Shown here piece after piece: positions 1 to 6,696 of a stretch of 17,978 nt of DNA. Within the stretch, counting starts at the first letter, position 1; each line of letters opens with the position of its first letter. The notes beneath the pieces were generated by a model. It was not told where the DNA came from, did no database searches, and saw nothing but the letters and a program-made list of their open reading frames with translations. Made by a program: the position numbers and the translations under genes. The DNA is taken from assembly GCA_002480925.1 (NCBI GenBank), contig DLDA01000004.1, positions 1 to 17,978 of the forward strand, in the 5' to 3' direction. The DNA comes from Lachnospiraceae bacterium UBA7784. Lineage in GTDB: Bacteria > Bacillota > Clostridia > Lachnospirales > Lachnospiraceae.

Positions 1-257
1 GTCCTCCAGGCCTGATCTCCCTTCTTCTCTTCTATTTCAGAGATACCAAGTCCTGTAAATAGCTCCTTCTTTCCTAGGAAATAAGCTTCCAGTGTAGAGG
101 TAAAAAGGCTCTTTCCAAAACGTCTCGGCCGGCTTAGAAAGATCTCCCGGCTCTTTTTCCTAAGCCTGTCTATATAGCTGGTCTTATCAACATAGACCAT
201 ACCCTTGTCCCTTAATGTCTCGAATGTCTGTACACTTGTCGGAAGAAGTCTCTCCAT
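1..257 (-). CDS. AAA-ATPase-like protein, N-terminal part (runs off left edge)
   Basis: The minus strand from the ATG at 257 is open to the window edge, giving about 85 residues. It begins MERLLPTSVQTFETLRDKG, followed by a YVDKTSYI segment and then a P-loop-like SRPRRFGKSL (GKS). This order of elements is typical of the PF09820 AAA-ATPase-like family, which usually carries a C-terminal PD-(D/E)XK nuclease-like domain and reaches roughly 500 residues; that part is outside the window. The family is widespread and multicopy in gut Bacteroidetes and Clostridia, and its function is unknown. The start is supported by an AAAGGA site (269-274) 11 nt upstream and an extended -10 box. An overlapping ATG at 264 is in another frame and does not give the family sequence. 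Because the 3' end is missing, I cannot say whether the gene is intact. Confidence 0.85.
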   Translation of the reverse strand, partial: MERLLPTSVQTFETLRDKGMVYVDKTSYIDRLRKKSREIFLSRPRRFGKSLFTSTLEAYFLGKKELFTGLGISEIEEKKGDQAWR

Positions 258-296
258 AGTCCATGCCGTCCTTTCTCAGGGTTTTGCCATATGATC

Positions 297-305
297 ATTG
301 TAGCA
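297..305 (-). promoter_or_regulatory. Extended -10 promoter of the AAA-ATPase-like gene
   Basis: The minus strand reads TGCTACAAT, a TGn extended -10 with one mismatch to TATAAT, about 40 nt ahead of the ATG at 257. No good -35 box is visible at 16-18 nt. The position and the absence of a competing gene make it plausible but not certain. Confidence 0.4.
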
Positions 306-311
306 TAAAAA

Positions 312-326
312 GGGGACAGGGTATAG
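312..326 (+). repeat. G-rich intergenic repeat, copy 1
   Basis: The plus strand holds GGGGACAGGGTATAG. The 10-mer GGGGACAGGG recurs on the minus strand at 3281-3290, and AGGGTATAGA recurs on the minus strand at 1709-1718. It is followed at 326-339 by a short palindrome (AGATAC-AA-GTATCT). Confidence 0.5.
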
Positions 327-360
327 ATACAAGTATCTTCCCATTTCGAGAGGATCAGAA

Positions 361-404
361 CCAAAACAACCGGAGGCCTGCCAATACAGCATCACGCCTC
401 CGGT
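361..404 (-). terminator. Rho-independent terminator of tyrS
   Basis: A perfect 9-bp inverted repeat (ACCGGAGGC at 369-377, GCCTCCGGT at 396-404) lies about 30 nt beyond the tyrS stop. On the minus strand the stem is followed by TTGTTTTGG, a T-rich tract. Confidence 0.75.
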
Positions 405-434
405 CTATTATTGCCTGTTAAATGCAAAAGCCCA

Positions 435-1652
435 TTAAAGTGTTACCTTACAGAATTTTTTCTTACCCTTACGCAGGATGAAGTCCTTCTCAAAATCCGC
501 CTTTTCATAAGAAGTGTGGATATCGGTCACCTTTTCTCCGTTTACAGTGACTCCGCCCTGCTCGACTGCCCTTCTCCCTTCGTTTCTCGAGGAAGCCAGA
601 CCTGCTGCGACCAGAACGCCGATTATATCAATACTACCATCGCGGAAATCCTTTTCAGCAATCTGAGCTGAAGGCATATTCTCGGCTGAACCGCTCGTAA
701 ATATAGATACTGCGGCCTCCTCTGCCTTTCTCGCCTCATCCTCGCCGTGAACCATGGATGTAAGCTCGTGGGCCAGGATCTTCTTTGCCTCATTAAGCTG
801 TTCACCCTGCCACTTGTCCATCTCATCGATCTGTTCAAGCGGAAGGAAGGTCATCTTGCGAAGGAAGCCAAGCACGTCCTGATCGTCTACGTTTCTCCAG
901 TACTGGTAAAAATCGTACGGACTTGTCTTGTCAGGATCGAGCCAGACGGCTCCGCCGGCGGTCTTTCCCATCTTGGTCCCGTCATGCTTCAGAAGGAGGG
1001 CGATCGTCATAGCATAGGCATCCTTACCCAGCTTCTTCCTGATAAGTTCCGTTCCTCCGAGCATATTTGACCACTGATCATCTCCACCGAACTCCATATT
1101 GCAGCCGTAATCCTGGTAGAGCCTCAGGAAATCGTAGCTCTGCATCAGCATATAGGAGAATTCAAGGAATGACAGTCCCTTTTCCAGACGGTTCACATAG
1201 CATCTGGCACGAAGCATGTCGTTTACAGAAAAGCATGGTCCTATATCGCGCATGAAGTCAAGGAAATTGAGATTACGCAGCCAGTCTGCATTGTTTACTA
1301 TCCTGGCCTTTCCCTCTCCAAACTCGATGAAACGGCTCATCTGCTTCTTGAAGCATTCTACATTGTGATCGATCGTCTCGGTCGTCATCATCTTTCTCAT
1401 ATCACTACGCCCCGAAGGATCTCCGATCATGGCTGTCCCGCCGCCCATCAGGGCAATAGGCTTGTTGCCGCCCTGCTGCAGCCTCTTCATCAGGATCATA
1501 GCCATGAAATGTCCGACATGCAGTGAGTCAGCAGTCGGATCGAAGCCAATATAGAAGGTAGCCTTCCCGTTGTTTATAAGGTCTCTGATTTCTTTTTCAT
1601 CTGTAACCTGAGCTATAAGGCCTCTGGCTACAAGTTCGTCATATAATGTCAT
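435..1652 (-). CDS. tyrS: Tyrosyl-tRNA synthetase
   Basis: This 405-residue protein charges tRNA-Tyr with tyrosine in the cytoplasm using ATP. The class I signatures are clear: HVGH at 45-48 (HIGH motif) within YIGFDPTADSLHVGH, and KMGKT at 227-231 (KMSKS motif). Residues of the tyrosine pocket region are recognisable in FSYMLMQSYDF and GGDDQW. The C-terminal ~65 residues form an S4-type RNA-binding domain (GRRAVEQGGVTVNGEKV). The length matches the bacterial TyrRS family (about 400-420). The start is fixed by an AGGAGGA site (1657-1663) 4 nt upstream. The gene is monocistronic, with its own terminator. Many Bacillota tyrS genes carry a T-box leader; none is visible here. The leader instead holds a run of five G-tracts. 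Confidence 0.98.
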   Translation of the reverse strand: MTLYDELVARGLIAQVTDEKEIRDLINNGKATFYIGFDPTADSLHVGHFMAMILMKRLQQGGNKPIALMGGGTAMIGDPSGRSDMRKMMTTETIDHNVECFKKQMSRFIEFGEGKARIVNNADWLRNLNFLDFMRDIGPCFSVNDMLRARCYVNRLEKGLSFLEFSYMLMQSYDFLRLYQDYGCNMEFGGDDQWSNMLGGTELIRKKLGKDAYAMTIALLLKHDGTKMGKTAGGAVWLDPDKTSPYDFYQYWRNVDDQDVLGFLRKMTFLPLEQIDEMDKWQGEQLNEAKKILAHELTSMVHGEDEARKAEEAAVSIFTSGSAENMPSAQIAEKDFRDGSIDIIGVLVAAGLASSRNEGRRAVEQGGVTVNGEKVTDIHTSYEKADFEKDFILRKGKKKFCKVTL

Positions 1653-1669
1653 TTTGTCCTCCTGGATGG

Positions 1670-1682
1670 GCCAGCAGCTGGC
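1670..1682. promoter_or_regulatory. Interrupted palindrome in the tyrS leader
   Basis: GCCAGC-A-GCTGGC is a perfect 6-bp inverted repeat with a one-base centre, 6 nt upstream of the tyrS Shine-Dalgarno site. With so short a loop it is more like a DNA operator than an RNA hairpin. No bound factor can be named. Confidence 0.25.
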
Positions 1683-1708
1683 AGTATTACAAAGTGCCGC
1701 TCTGATCC

Positions 1709-1744
1709 TCTATACCCTAACCCCTATACCCTTTTACCCTTCCC
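1709..1744 (-). repeat. G-rich repeat, copy 2: five G-tracts in the tyrS leader
   Basis: On the minus strand, five G-tracts of three or four (1742-1744, 1737-1739, 1729-1731, 1721-1724, 1715-1717) are separated by loops of 2 to 5 nt, which satisfies the canonical G-quadruplex pattern. It contains AAGGGTATAGGGG (1721-1733), repeated exactly at 15933-15945, and AGGGTATAGA (1709-1718), repeated at 318-327. It lies between the candidate tyrS promoter and the start codon, so it would be transcribed into the leader RNA. Confidence 0.6.
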
Positions 1745-1755
1745 TACGCAATTTT

Positions 1756-1783
1756 TATATACTACCATAATATCCCCAAAAAA
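1756..1783 (-). promoter_or_regulatory. Weak candidate promoter for tyrS
   Basis: On the minus strand a TATATA box (1756-1761) lies 16 nt downstream of TTTTTT (1778-1783), which would give a leader of about 95 nt. The -35 match is poor. It is the best AT-rich candidate in the tyrS/glycosyltransferase divergent region. Confidence 0.3.
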
Positions 1784-1799
1784 TCCAGTCCTGTCAGCC

Positions 1800-1827
1800 T
1801 TGCATCTTTTCCAAATCCGGTTATACT
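1800..1827 (+). promoter_or_regulatory. SigA-type promoter of the glycosyltransferase gene
   Basis: TTGCAT (1800-1805), a 16-nt spacer and TATACT (1822-1827). The predicted transcription start is at about 1834-1835, which coincides with the ATG at 1835. No Shine-Dalgarno site precedes that ATG, so the transcript may be leaderless. Confidence 0.55.
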
Positions 1828-1834
1828 TATGCTT

Positions 1835-2674
1835 ATGGAAATTTCACTGATCACTCCGGTATATAATGCTGCAATATATCTCCCTGCCCTGATAGAGTCT
1901 GTCGAGAAGCAGGATTTCACCGACTATGAATGGATCATCTGCGATGATGGCTCCTGCGACGATTCCTGGTCGATCCTTAGAAAGGCCGCCTCCACGAATG
2001 ATAGGATCAGGCTTATAGGTCAGGAAAACAGCGGTGTCTCATCTGCCAGAAATGCCTGCCTCAGGCAGATCAGCGGCAAATATCTGATGTTTGCCGACGC
2101 TGACGACACATTGGAGCCCGGCTGTCTGTCGGCTCTTTTCAGGCAGATGGAGGTGAGCTCATCCGATCTGTGCATATACGGCTGGTATATCCACCAGAAG
2201 GATAAGCTTTTTTCATATGTATTTGAAAAAAAAGAGACAGAAGCCACAAATGAGAAGCTCTATCAGATGATCCTTGAGGATCCATATCTATGCGGAGGAG
2301 GTTATCCCTGGAACAAGATCTGGCGAGTCAGCTCGATCACAGAAAATGGCTCCATTCCAGGCTTCAGGGAAAATCTCTCCCACTATGAGGACAAGCTCTG
2401 GACACTCGAGCGGCTCGATCAGATAGGAGATCCCTCGATCAGCTGGCTTAACAGGCCTCTTTACAACTACTATCTGAGAGGCGAATCGCTGTCTCATTCT
2501 ATGTCTGCAGAAAAATTCATCAAGCTGGGCGAGGAAACAATTGATTCTCTCGATGCTATCATCGAATATGTCAGGCATTACCATCCGCGAGCTTTCGCCT
2601 CAGCAGAAACGCTAAGGAATGACAGGATACGCGAGATCGCATCTGTCCTCCGCGAGGCTGGGATCACGATCTGA
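1835..2674 (+). CDS. Family 2 glycosyltransferase
   Basis: A 279-residue GT-A fold glycosyltransferase that transfers a sugar from a nucleotide-sugar donor, probably to a surface glycan or glycolipid; the acceptor cannot be told from sequence. Visible motifs are the N-terminal SLITPVYNAAIYLP nucleotide-binding strand, DDG at 37-39, NSGVSSARNACL at about 65-76, and the metal-binding DADD at 88-91. The C-terminal half is variable and carries no transmembrane segment. An ATG at 1829 would add two residues; 1835 is preferred because the family usually starts directly before this strand and because the -10 box ends 7 nt before it. The next gene follows on the same strand after 70 nt, with no terminator between. 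Confidence 0.9.
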   Translation: MEISLITPVYNAAIYLPALIESVEKQDFTDYEWIICDDGSCDDSWSILRKAASTNDRIRLIGQENSGVSSARNACLRQISGKYLMFADADDTLEPGCLSALFRQMEVSSSDLCIYGWYIHQKDKLFSYVFEKKETEATNEKLYQMILEDPYLCGGGYPWNKIWRVSSITENGSIPGFRENLSHYEDKLWTLERLDQIGDPSISWLNRPLYNYYLRGESLSHSMSAEKFIKLGEETIDSLDAIIEYVRHYHPRAFASAETLRNDRIREIASVLREAGITI

Positions 2675-2744
2675 GTGAGAGCCGGCAGGAGCTATGAAAT
2701 GGTTAAATCAAAAACAAATCAGAAAAAAGTCAGGATTCAAAAAA

Positions 2745-3272
2745 ATGAGCTGGGAATTTAAGATACTTCATGCGCTGCAGACCATACACACCCCTCTTCT
2801 GGACGGATTTTTCAAATTTATAACCCGTTTCGGAGATGGAGGGATCTTCTGGATCGCCCTTACAATACTTATACTGATATTTGCAAAGGATAAAAGGATA
2901 GGCGTGACCTGCGGCCTGGCCCTTTCTGGCGAGGCGCTTATTATCTTCATTGTAAAAAATATAGTTCAAAGGCCACGCCCCTGCTGGATCGATCACTCAG
3001 TTGATATGCTGATCAGGATCCCTAAGGACTATTCCTTCCCTTCCGGACATTCCGGAGCCTCATTTGCAGTTGCAGTCTCAATATTCTTATATAATAAAAA
3101 ATACGGAGCCTGCGCACTGGTCCTTGCATCCCTTATTGCTCTGTCAAGGATGTACCTGTTTGTACATTTCCCGACAGATGTGCTGGCAGGGATGGCAATA
3201 GGAACAGCGGCAGCATTTGTGGCAAAGAGGGTGGCAGGCACGAGGGTCAGGAGATCAGAGGCTGGCGTTTAG
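2745..3272 (+). CDS. PAP2-family membrane phosphatase
   Basis: A 175-residue integral membrane phosphatase of the PAP2 family, which removes phosphate from lipid phosphates such as undecaprenyl diphosphate or phosphatidic acid at the outer face of the membrane. All three catalytic motifs are present: KNIVQRPRP (71-79), PSGH (99-102), and SRMYLFVHFPTD with the catalytic histidine (141) and aspartate (145). About five hydrophobic segments surround them. The ATG at 2745 is preferred: it has AGGA (2732-2735) 9 nt upstream, and the sequence MSWEFKILHALQ is a usual family start. An upstream ATG at 2694 would add 17 lysine-rich residues but has AGGAG only 2 nt before it. The substrate is not determined. 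Together with the glycosyltransferase it suggests envelope polymer work. Confidence 0.88.
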   Translation: MSWEFKILHALQTIHTPLLDGFFKFITRFGDGGIFWIALTILILIFAKDKRIGVTCGLALSGEALIIFIVKNIVQRPRPCWIDHSVDMLIRIPKDYSFPSGHSGASFAVAVSIFLYNKKYGACALVLASLIALSRMYLFVHFPTDVLAGMAIGTAAAFVAKRVAGTRVRRSEAGV

Positions 3273-3279
3273 CAGCCTG

Positions 3280-3304
3280 CCCCTGTCCCCTAGGCCCTGG
3301 CCCC
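3280..3304 (-). repeat. G-rich repeat, copy 3: four G-tracts across the prs stop codon
   Basis: The minus strand has G-tracts at 3301-3304, 3295-3297, 3287-3290 and 3280-3283 with loops of 3, 4 and 3 nt, a canonical quadruplex pattern. The prs stop TAG (3290-3292) is inside it. It fills most of the 17-bp gap between the convergent PAP2 and prs genes and shares GGGGACAGGG with copy 1. No conventional hairpin terminator is visible for either gene here. Confidence 0.55.
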
Positions 3305-4471
3305 TTTATACTTCCCAATAAGCTTATCAATCCTCTCATACGGATCGAGCAGGCTTGATATAGAGCAATCGTGGTTTAATGTATCTATGATGTAGGCTAT
3401 GTACTTGCTCATGTCGCAGTTGATGTAGTAATCGCGTGAAAGCAGCTCCTCGGTCTGGTATACAAGGTTGGTAGTTACTACCTTGAATATAGTACCTTCC
3501 TCGACTGCCTTGTCGAATGAAGCCAGGCCGTTCGTGAAGAGGCCGAATGTAGCCACGCAGAAGATCCTTCTTGCCTTTCTCTTCTTGAGTTCCCTTGCTA
3601 CGTCGATCATAGACTCACCGGATGAGATCATATCGTCTACAATGATCACGTCCTTGCCCTCGACAGAGCTTCCAAGGAATTCATGCGCTACGATAGGGTT
3701 GCGGCCGTCGACGATCTTTGAGTAATCGCGGCGCTTGTAGAACATTCCCATATCGACACCAAGAACTGTAGCCATATATACCGCACGGCTTGTACCACCC
3801 TCGTCCGGGCTTATGATCATCAGGTGATCATTGTCGATCGAAAGGTCCTTTACCTCACGGCAGATACCCTTAATGAACTGATATGCCGGCTGGACTGACT
3901 CGAATCCGTGAAGCGGGATGGCATTCTGTACCCTGGGGTCATGAGCGTCAAATGTGATGATATTCTCAACACCCATATTTACAAGCTCCTGCAGACCCAT
4001 AGCGCAGTCGAGTGACTCTCTTGCTGTCCTTCTGTGCTGCCTGCTCTCATAGAGGAAAGGCATGATAACAGTGATCCTCTTGGCCTTGCCTCCTACGGCA
4101 GCTATGACTCTCTTCAGATCGGAATAGTGATCGTCTGGCGACATATGGTTGGTCTGGCCACAGAGCGAATAGGTCAGGCTGTAGTTAGTCACATCTACCA
4201 TTATATAGAGATCCAGACCTCTTACAGACTCATTTATAGTACCCTTTGCCTCTCCGCTTCCGAATCTAGGGCAGGAAACAGAGATCTTGTAGGTATCAGC
4301 CTTGTAATTATTCTGGTCTACAAAATCCAGATGGTCTGATTTACGGTTCTTGCGCCACTTCACAAGGTAGCAATCCACCTTGTCGCCTAAGGCCTCGCAG
4401 CTTTTTAAGGAAATGAGTCCCAGAGGGGCTACTGGTTTACGTGAAGCCAGGATGTCATCATTTGCCGGCAT
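3290..4471 (-). CDS. prs: Ribose-phosphate pyrophosphokinase (PRPP synthetase), long form
   Basis: Makes 5-phosphoribosyl-1-pyrophosphate from ribose-5-phosphate and ATP for purine, pyrimidine, histidine and NAD synthesis. Core elements are visible: YESRQHRR (141-148) at the ATP-binding position, ITFDAHDP (172-179) with the metal-ligand histidine, SPDEGGTSRA (221-230), KRRDY (246-250), and the PRPP-binding loop VIIVDDMISSGES (275-287). At 393 residues it is about 75 longer than the usual ~315, with an extended N-terminus and C-terminal tail. The loop differs from the classical DDIIDTAGT, and RQHRR replaces RQDRK. This long form is, to my knowledge, common in Clostridia. The Shine-Dalgarno GGAGGA (4481-4486) lies inside the last codons of the upstream loader gene, 9 nt before the ATG. 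Confidence 0.93.
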   Translation of the reverse strand: MPANDDILASRKPVAPLGLISLKSCEALGDKVDCYLVKWRKNRKSDHLDFVDQNNYKADTYKISVSCPRFGSGEAKGTINESVRGLDLYIMVDVTNYSLTYSLCGQTNHMSPDDHYSDLKRVIAAVGGKAKRITVIMPFLYESRQHRRTARESLDCAMGLQELVNMGVENIITFDAHDPRVQNAIPLHGFESVQPAYQFIKGICREVKDLSIDNDHLMIISPDEGGTSRAVYMATVLGVDMGMFYKRRDYSKIVDGRNPIVAHEFLGSSVEGKDVIIVDDMISSGESMIDVARELKKRKARRIFCVATFGLFTNGLASFDKAVEEGTIFKVVTTNLVYQTEELLSRDYYINCDMSKYIAYIIDTLNHDCSISSLLDPYERIDKLIGKYKGARA

Positions 4472-4474
4472 GTC

Positions 4475-5485
4475 TTAATGTCCTCCATTTTTCTTTGCAG
4501 GTTTCAAGTTCTTCAGTCCGTTTTCGTACCTGCCGTCGAAACCAAACAGATGGTAAAAGTTATATCTCTCAATGAGCCGCGAGTATATCCTGTCGGTATA
4601 TCTCCCGCGGATCTCCTTAAGATCCAGATTGGTGGAAATGATTACAGCCTTCTCAGATGAAGCTCTCGACTGAATCACATCAAAAAGAGACAGAGACGTG
4701 AATGCATTGGAAATCTCTGTCCCGAGATCATCTATTATCAGAAGGTCCGATGAAAAGATACTGGTGTATCCCACATCGTCCGAATATCCGTCTCTTCTGA
4801 ACGAATGATCGGCCATCACATCAAAAAGCCTTGCGGCAGAAAGATAAAGGACGGTCTTTCCTTCTCTTAACAGGCTTCCGGCTATGCAGCTCGAAAGAAA
4901 GGTCTTGCCCGAGCCGGCGGAGCCATAGAAGACAATGTTCCTGATCCCGTCTCCGAAGGTATCGACAAAGCCCCTGCTGGCCTCAAGAGCCCTTTTCGCC
5001 CAGTCCCTGGCTGAGGCGCCGGTCTGAGGATCTATACGGTCAGTCGGATAATAGTCGAGCGAGAAATCACTGAAACGGTCAGTAAGCATACGCTTCATAA
5101 CAGGCTCATCCTTAAACACTATCTCTATTGCCCTCTTCTTCATGCAATGACAGGGTTCTCCGTCTATATAGCCACTGTCCCTGCAGTCCGGACACTGGTA
5201 TGGAGGGTCAAGGTAGTCCTCAGGATATCCGTTTCTCCTCAGAAGATCCTTCTCCTGAAATATCACGCTTTCAGTCAGGCCCTTGAAATCAGCCCTGCCG
5301 CCCTGGGAGAGTGAATCGAAAAGCGCCTTCCTGCCCTGGGCGATGAAATCGTCATCAAGCCTCGCAAAGCCCGGAACCTTTTCCCTGAGCTCCCTCTTCC
5401 GCTTCCTGATAAGCTCATCCCTGTCCTGCTGCAGACGGCGATACTCCTGCATTATAGAATTGTACTGAGTGTTTGTCAATTTCAT
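4475..5485 (-). CDS. Replicative helicase loader / primosomal ATPase (DnaC/DnaI type)
   Basis: A 336-residue AAA+ ATPase of the DnaC/DnaI/IstB group, expected to load the replicative helicase DnaB onto DNA with the DnaD-like protein encoded just upstream. Residues 1-95 are charged and helical. A cysteine cluster (C98, C101, C112, C114 within CPDCRDSGYIDGEPCHC) probably binds zinc. Walker A is GSAGSGKT (188-195) and Walker B is LLIIDDLG (248-255); a sensor-like IISTN and the arginine-rich RIYSRLIERY follow. The ATG at 5485 is preferred over a TTG at 5494 that overlaps the dnaD-like stop; it lies 5 nt after that stop with no strong Shine-Dalgarno site, suggesting reinitiation coupling. The stop is 3 nt before the prs start. 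Confidence 0.92.
   Translation of the reverse strand: MKLTNTQYNSIMQEYRRLQQDRDELIRKRKRELREKVPGFARLDDDFIAQGRKALFDSLSQGGRADFKGLTESVIFQEKDLLRRNGYPEDYLDPPYQCPDCRDSGYIDGEPCHCMKKRAIEIVFKDEPVMKRMLTDRFSDFSLDYYPTDRIDPQTGASARDWAKRALEASRGFVDTFGDGIRNIVFYGSAGSGKTFLSSCIAGSLLREGKTVLYLSAARLFDVMADHSFRRDGYSDDVGYTSIFSSDLLIIDDLGTEISNAFTSLSLFDVIQSRASSEKAVIISTNLDLKEIRGRYTDRIYSRLIERYNFYHLFGFDGRYENGLKNLKPAKKNGGH
4481..4486 (-). promoter_or_regulatory. prs ribosome binding site inside the loader gene
   Basis: GGAGGA encodes the Gly-Gly near the C-terminus of the loader protein and is 9 nt before the prs ATG. Ribosomes terminating on the loader gene would cover this site, which implies translational coupling. Confidence 0.75.
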
Positions 5486-5490
5486 AAAAT

Positions 5491-6555
5491 TCAAAAATTA
5501 TTCCGCTGCAGCATTGCAGCAGCAACAGCCGCATCGTCATATCCGTTGGTCTCGGAAAATGAAAAGCTGCTCTTGTTCTTTCCCTGCTGTGAGCCGGCTC
5601 TGTTATACTTCTTTTCATTCTCCTGCCTGTGGGCGCTGTCGCTTTCAGCGACCTTATCCAGGGTCTTTATGCCCTTGTCATGCCAGCCCTTTAAGATCTT
5701 CTCAGCATAGGCGTAATTCGCCTTGCCGGTATTTACTATGGCGCGGCTGCAGGCCTCAGTGACGAGCTCCTCGGAAAAGCCCCATTCGTGAAACCACCTG
5801 TCAATAAAATCAAGCTCGGCAGGGGCTAAGGCATGACCGCTGATCCCGAAGGCCCTGCGAACAGCATTTGCCTCGGATGAGAACTGTCTCTGCTCCATAG
5901 CAGCCTCTTCCTTGCTGCCTATACCCTTCTTGTACCAGGCAATGGCTATCTGATTCATATAGCTTATGCTGGTCTTGCCCTTTTCAATGCTTGAGGTGAT
6001 CAGATAGTCTATCATATCGACGCTCATATGGAGGTCAAAATACCAGTATGTGATCATCTGCAGATCCTTATTGGAGAGAGTACGTCCCAGATATCTCTGG
6101 GCTATGAAAAGTATGGTCTTCACCTCAGGATCACTCCTTAGCTCTGTCGCCTCTGTGTCCATCTGAGGAGGCTCCTTGGTCTCCTCCTTCACAGGCCGAG
6201 CCATTTCCACAGGAGCCTTCTCCATCCTGACAGGCGTCTCCTCCGCAGTCCTGTCTGTCCCGATCTCGTTGATACAGATATCGCAAAGCTCCCCCTCGCT
6301 GTCATAATCAAGCGATAGAAGTCCCTTTGAGGAAAGGGCATCAAGAGCTGTACGCACCTCACGGACACCTGTGCCGACCCTTGAGGATATAAGAGAGCAT
6401 GAAAATCCGCTCTGTCTGTCTCCCGCAAGGCGCAGAAGGGCGAGGTAGACCTTTACAGCCTCTCCGGAAAGCTCCGAAAGAAAATGATCTATGAAATAAT
6501 TCGAAATGCACGTCACAGGCACAGGGCCGGCGTTATGAAGACTTATATCTGCCAT
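5491..6555 (-). CDS. DnaD-like replication initiation protein with tandem DnaB_2 domains
   Basis: A 354-residue primosome protein of the DnaD/DnaB(Bacillus) superfamily, which binds and remodels DNA and recruits the helicase loader at origins or stalled forks. Residues ~19-85 form a winged-helix DDBH1-type domain. An acidic, proline-containing linker (~100-140) follows, then two DDBH2 (DnaB_2) domains at about 148-212 and 232-300, each ending in the family's aromatic signature (YMNQIAIAWYKKGI and YAYAEKILKGWHDKGI). The last ~50 residues are polar and probably disordered. The start at 6555 (MADISLHN) has an AAGGAAAGGG site upstream at good spacing. An ATG at 6588 would lie inside the -10 box of the predicted promoter and is rejected. 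First gene of a dnaD-dnaC-prs operon. Confidence 0.92.
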   Translation of the reverse strand: MADISLHNAGPVPVTCISNYFIDHFLSELSGEAVKVYLALLRLAGDRQSGFSCSLISSRVGTGVREVRTALDALSSKGLLSLDYDSEGELCDICINEIGTDRTAEETPVRMEKAPVEMARPVKEETKEPPQMDTEATELRSDPEVKTILFIAQRYLGRTLSNKDLQMITYWYFDLHMSVDMIDYLITSSIEKGKTSISYMNQIAIAWYKKGIGSKEEAAMEQRQFSSEANAVRRAFGISGHALAPAELDFIDRWFHEWGFSEELVTEACSRAIVNTGKANYAYAEKILKGWHDKGIKTLDKVAESDSAHRQENEKKYNRAGSQQGKNKSSFSFSETNGYDDAAVAAAMLQRNNF

Positions 6556-6586
6556 TGAGATATCCCTTTCCTTTATTGTCCTGTGC

Positions 6587-6595
6587 ATTATATCA
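6587..6595 (-). promoter_or_regulatory. Extended -10 promoter of the dnaD-dnaC-prs operon
   Basis: The minus strand reads TGATATAAT: a perfect TATAAT (6587-6592) with the TGn extension. The -35 region is only AT-rich. The predicted start near 6580 gives a ~25-nt leader that contains the Shine-Dalgarno site for the ATG at 6555. Confidence 0.6.
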
Positions 6596-6600
6596 CATCG

Positions 6601-6650
6601 ATTATTACAAATAAATTACATTTCCTTTAACTATTATGTTAATAGGCAAA
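6601..6650. other. AT-rich segment between the DnaA-box pair and the dnaD-like promoter
   Basis: By hand count, 41 of these 50 bases are A or T, far above the neighbouring coding sequence. It directly adjoins the DnaA-box pair, an arrangement that resembles a DNA-unwinding element but can also be simple promoter upstream sequence. Confidence 0.4.
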
Positions 6651-6668
6651 TGTGGATAAAGTGGATAA
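6651..6668 (+). promoter_or_regulatory. Two adjacent DnaA boxes
   Basis: TGTGGATAA (6651-6659) is a perfect match to the DnaA 9-mer TTATCCACA on the opposite strand. AGTGGATAA (6660-6668) follows head-to-tail with one mismatch. They lie 70-90 bp upstream of the predicted dnaD-like transcription start. More degenerate copies follow at 6672 (TGTGGAATC) and in the murC terminator. Confidence 0.6.
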
Positions 6669-6696
6669 GTCTGTGGAATCCATATAATAAGCCATT

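Noticed and set aside
1653..1834. T-box riboswitch ahead of tyrS
   Set aside because: The conserved AGGGTGGNACCGCG antiterminator box is absent on the minus strand and the gap is too short for a full T-box leader plus promoter.
2694..2744. Upstream ATG of the PAP2 gene at 2694
   Set aside because: AGGAG is only 2 nt away, and the added 17 lysine-rich residues are not part of the PAP2 fold. It remains possible.
1835..3272. Phage or mobile-element origin of the glycosyltransferase/PAP2 pair
   Set aside because: No integrase, transposase, tRNA target or flanking direct repeats are visible.
5486..5494. TTG start of the loader gene at 5494
   Set aside because: It overlaps the stop of the upstream gene and has no ribosome site; an ATG three codons later lies just past that stop.
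6556..6588. Upstream ATG for the dnaD-like gene at 6588
   Set aside because: It overlaps the TATAAT of the predicted promoter, has no ribosome site, and adds 11 residues not expected for the family; the ATG at 6555 has a strong ribosome site.
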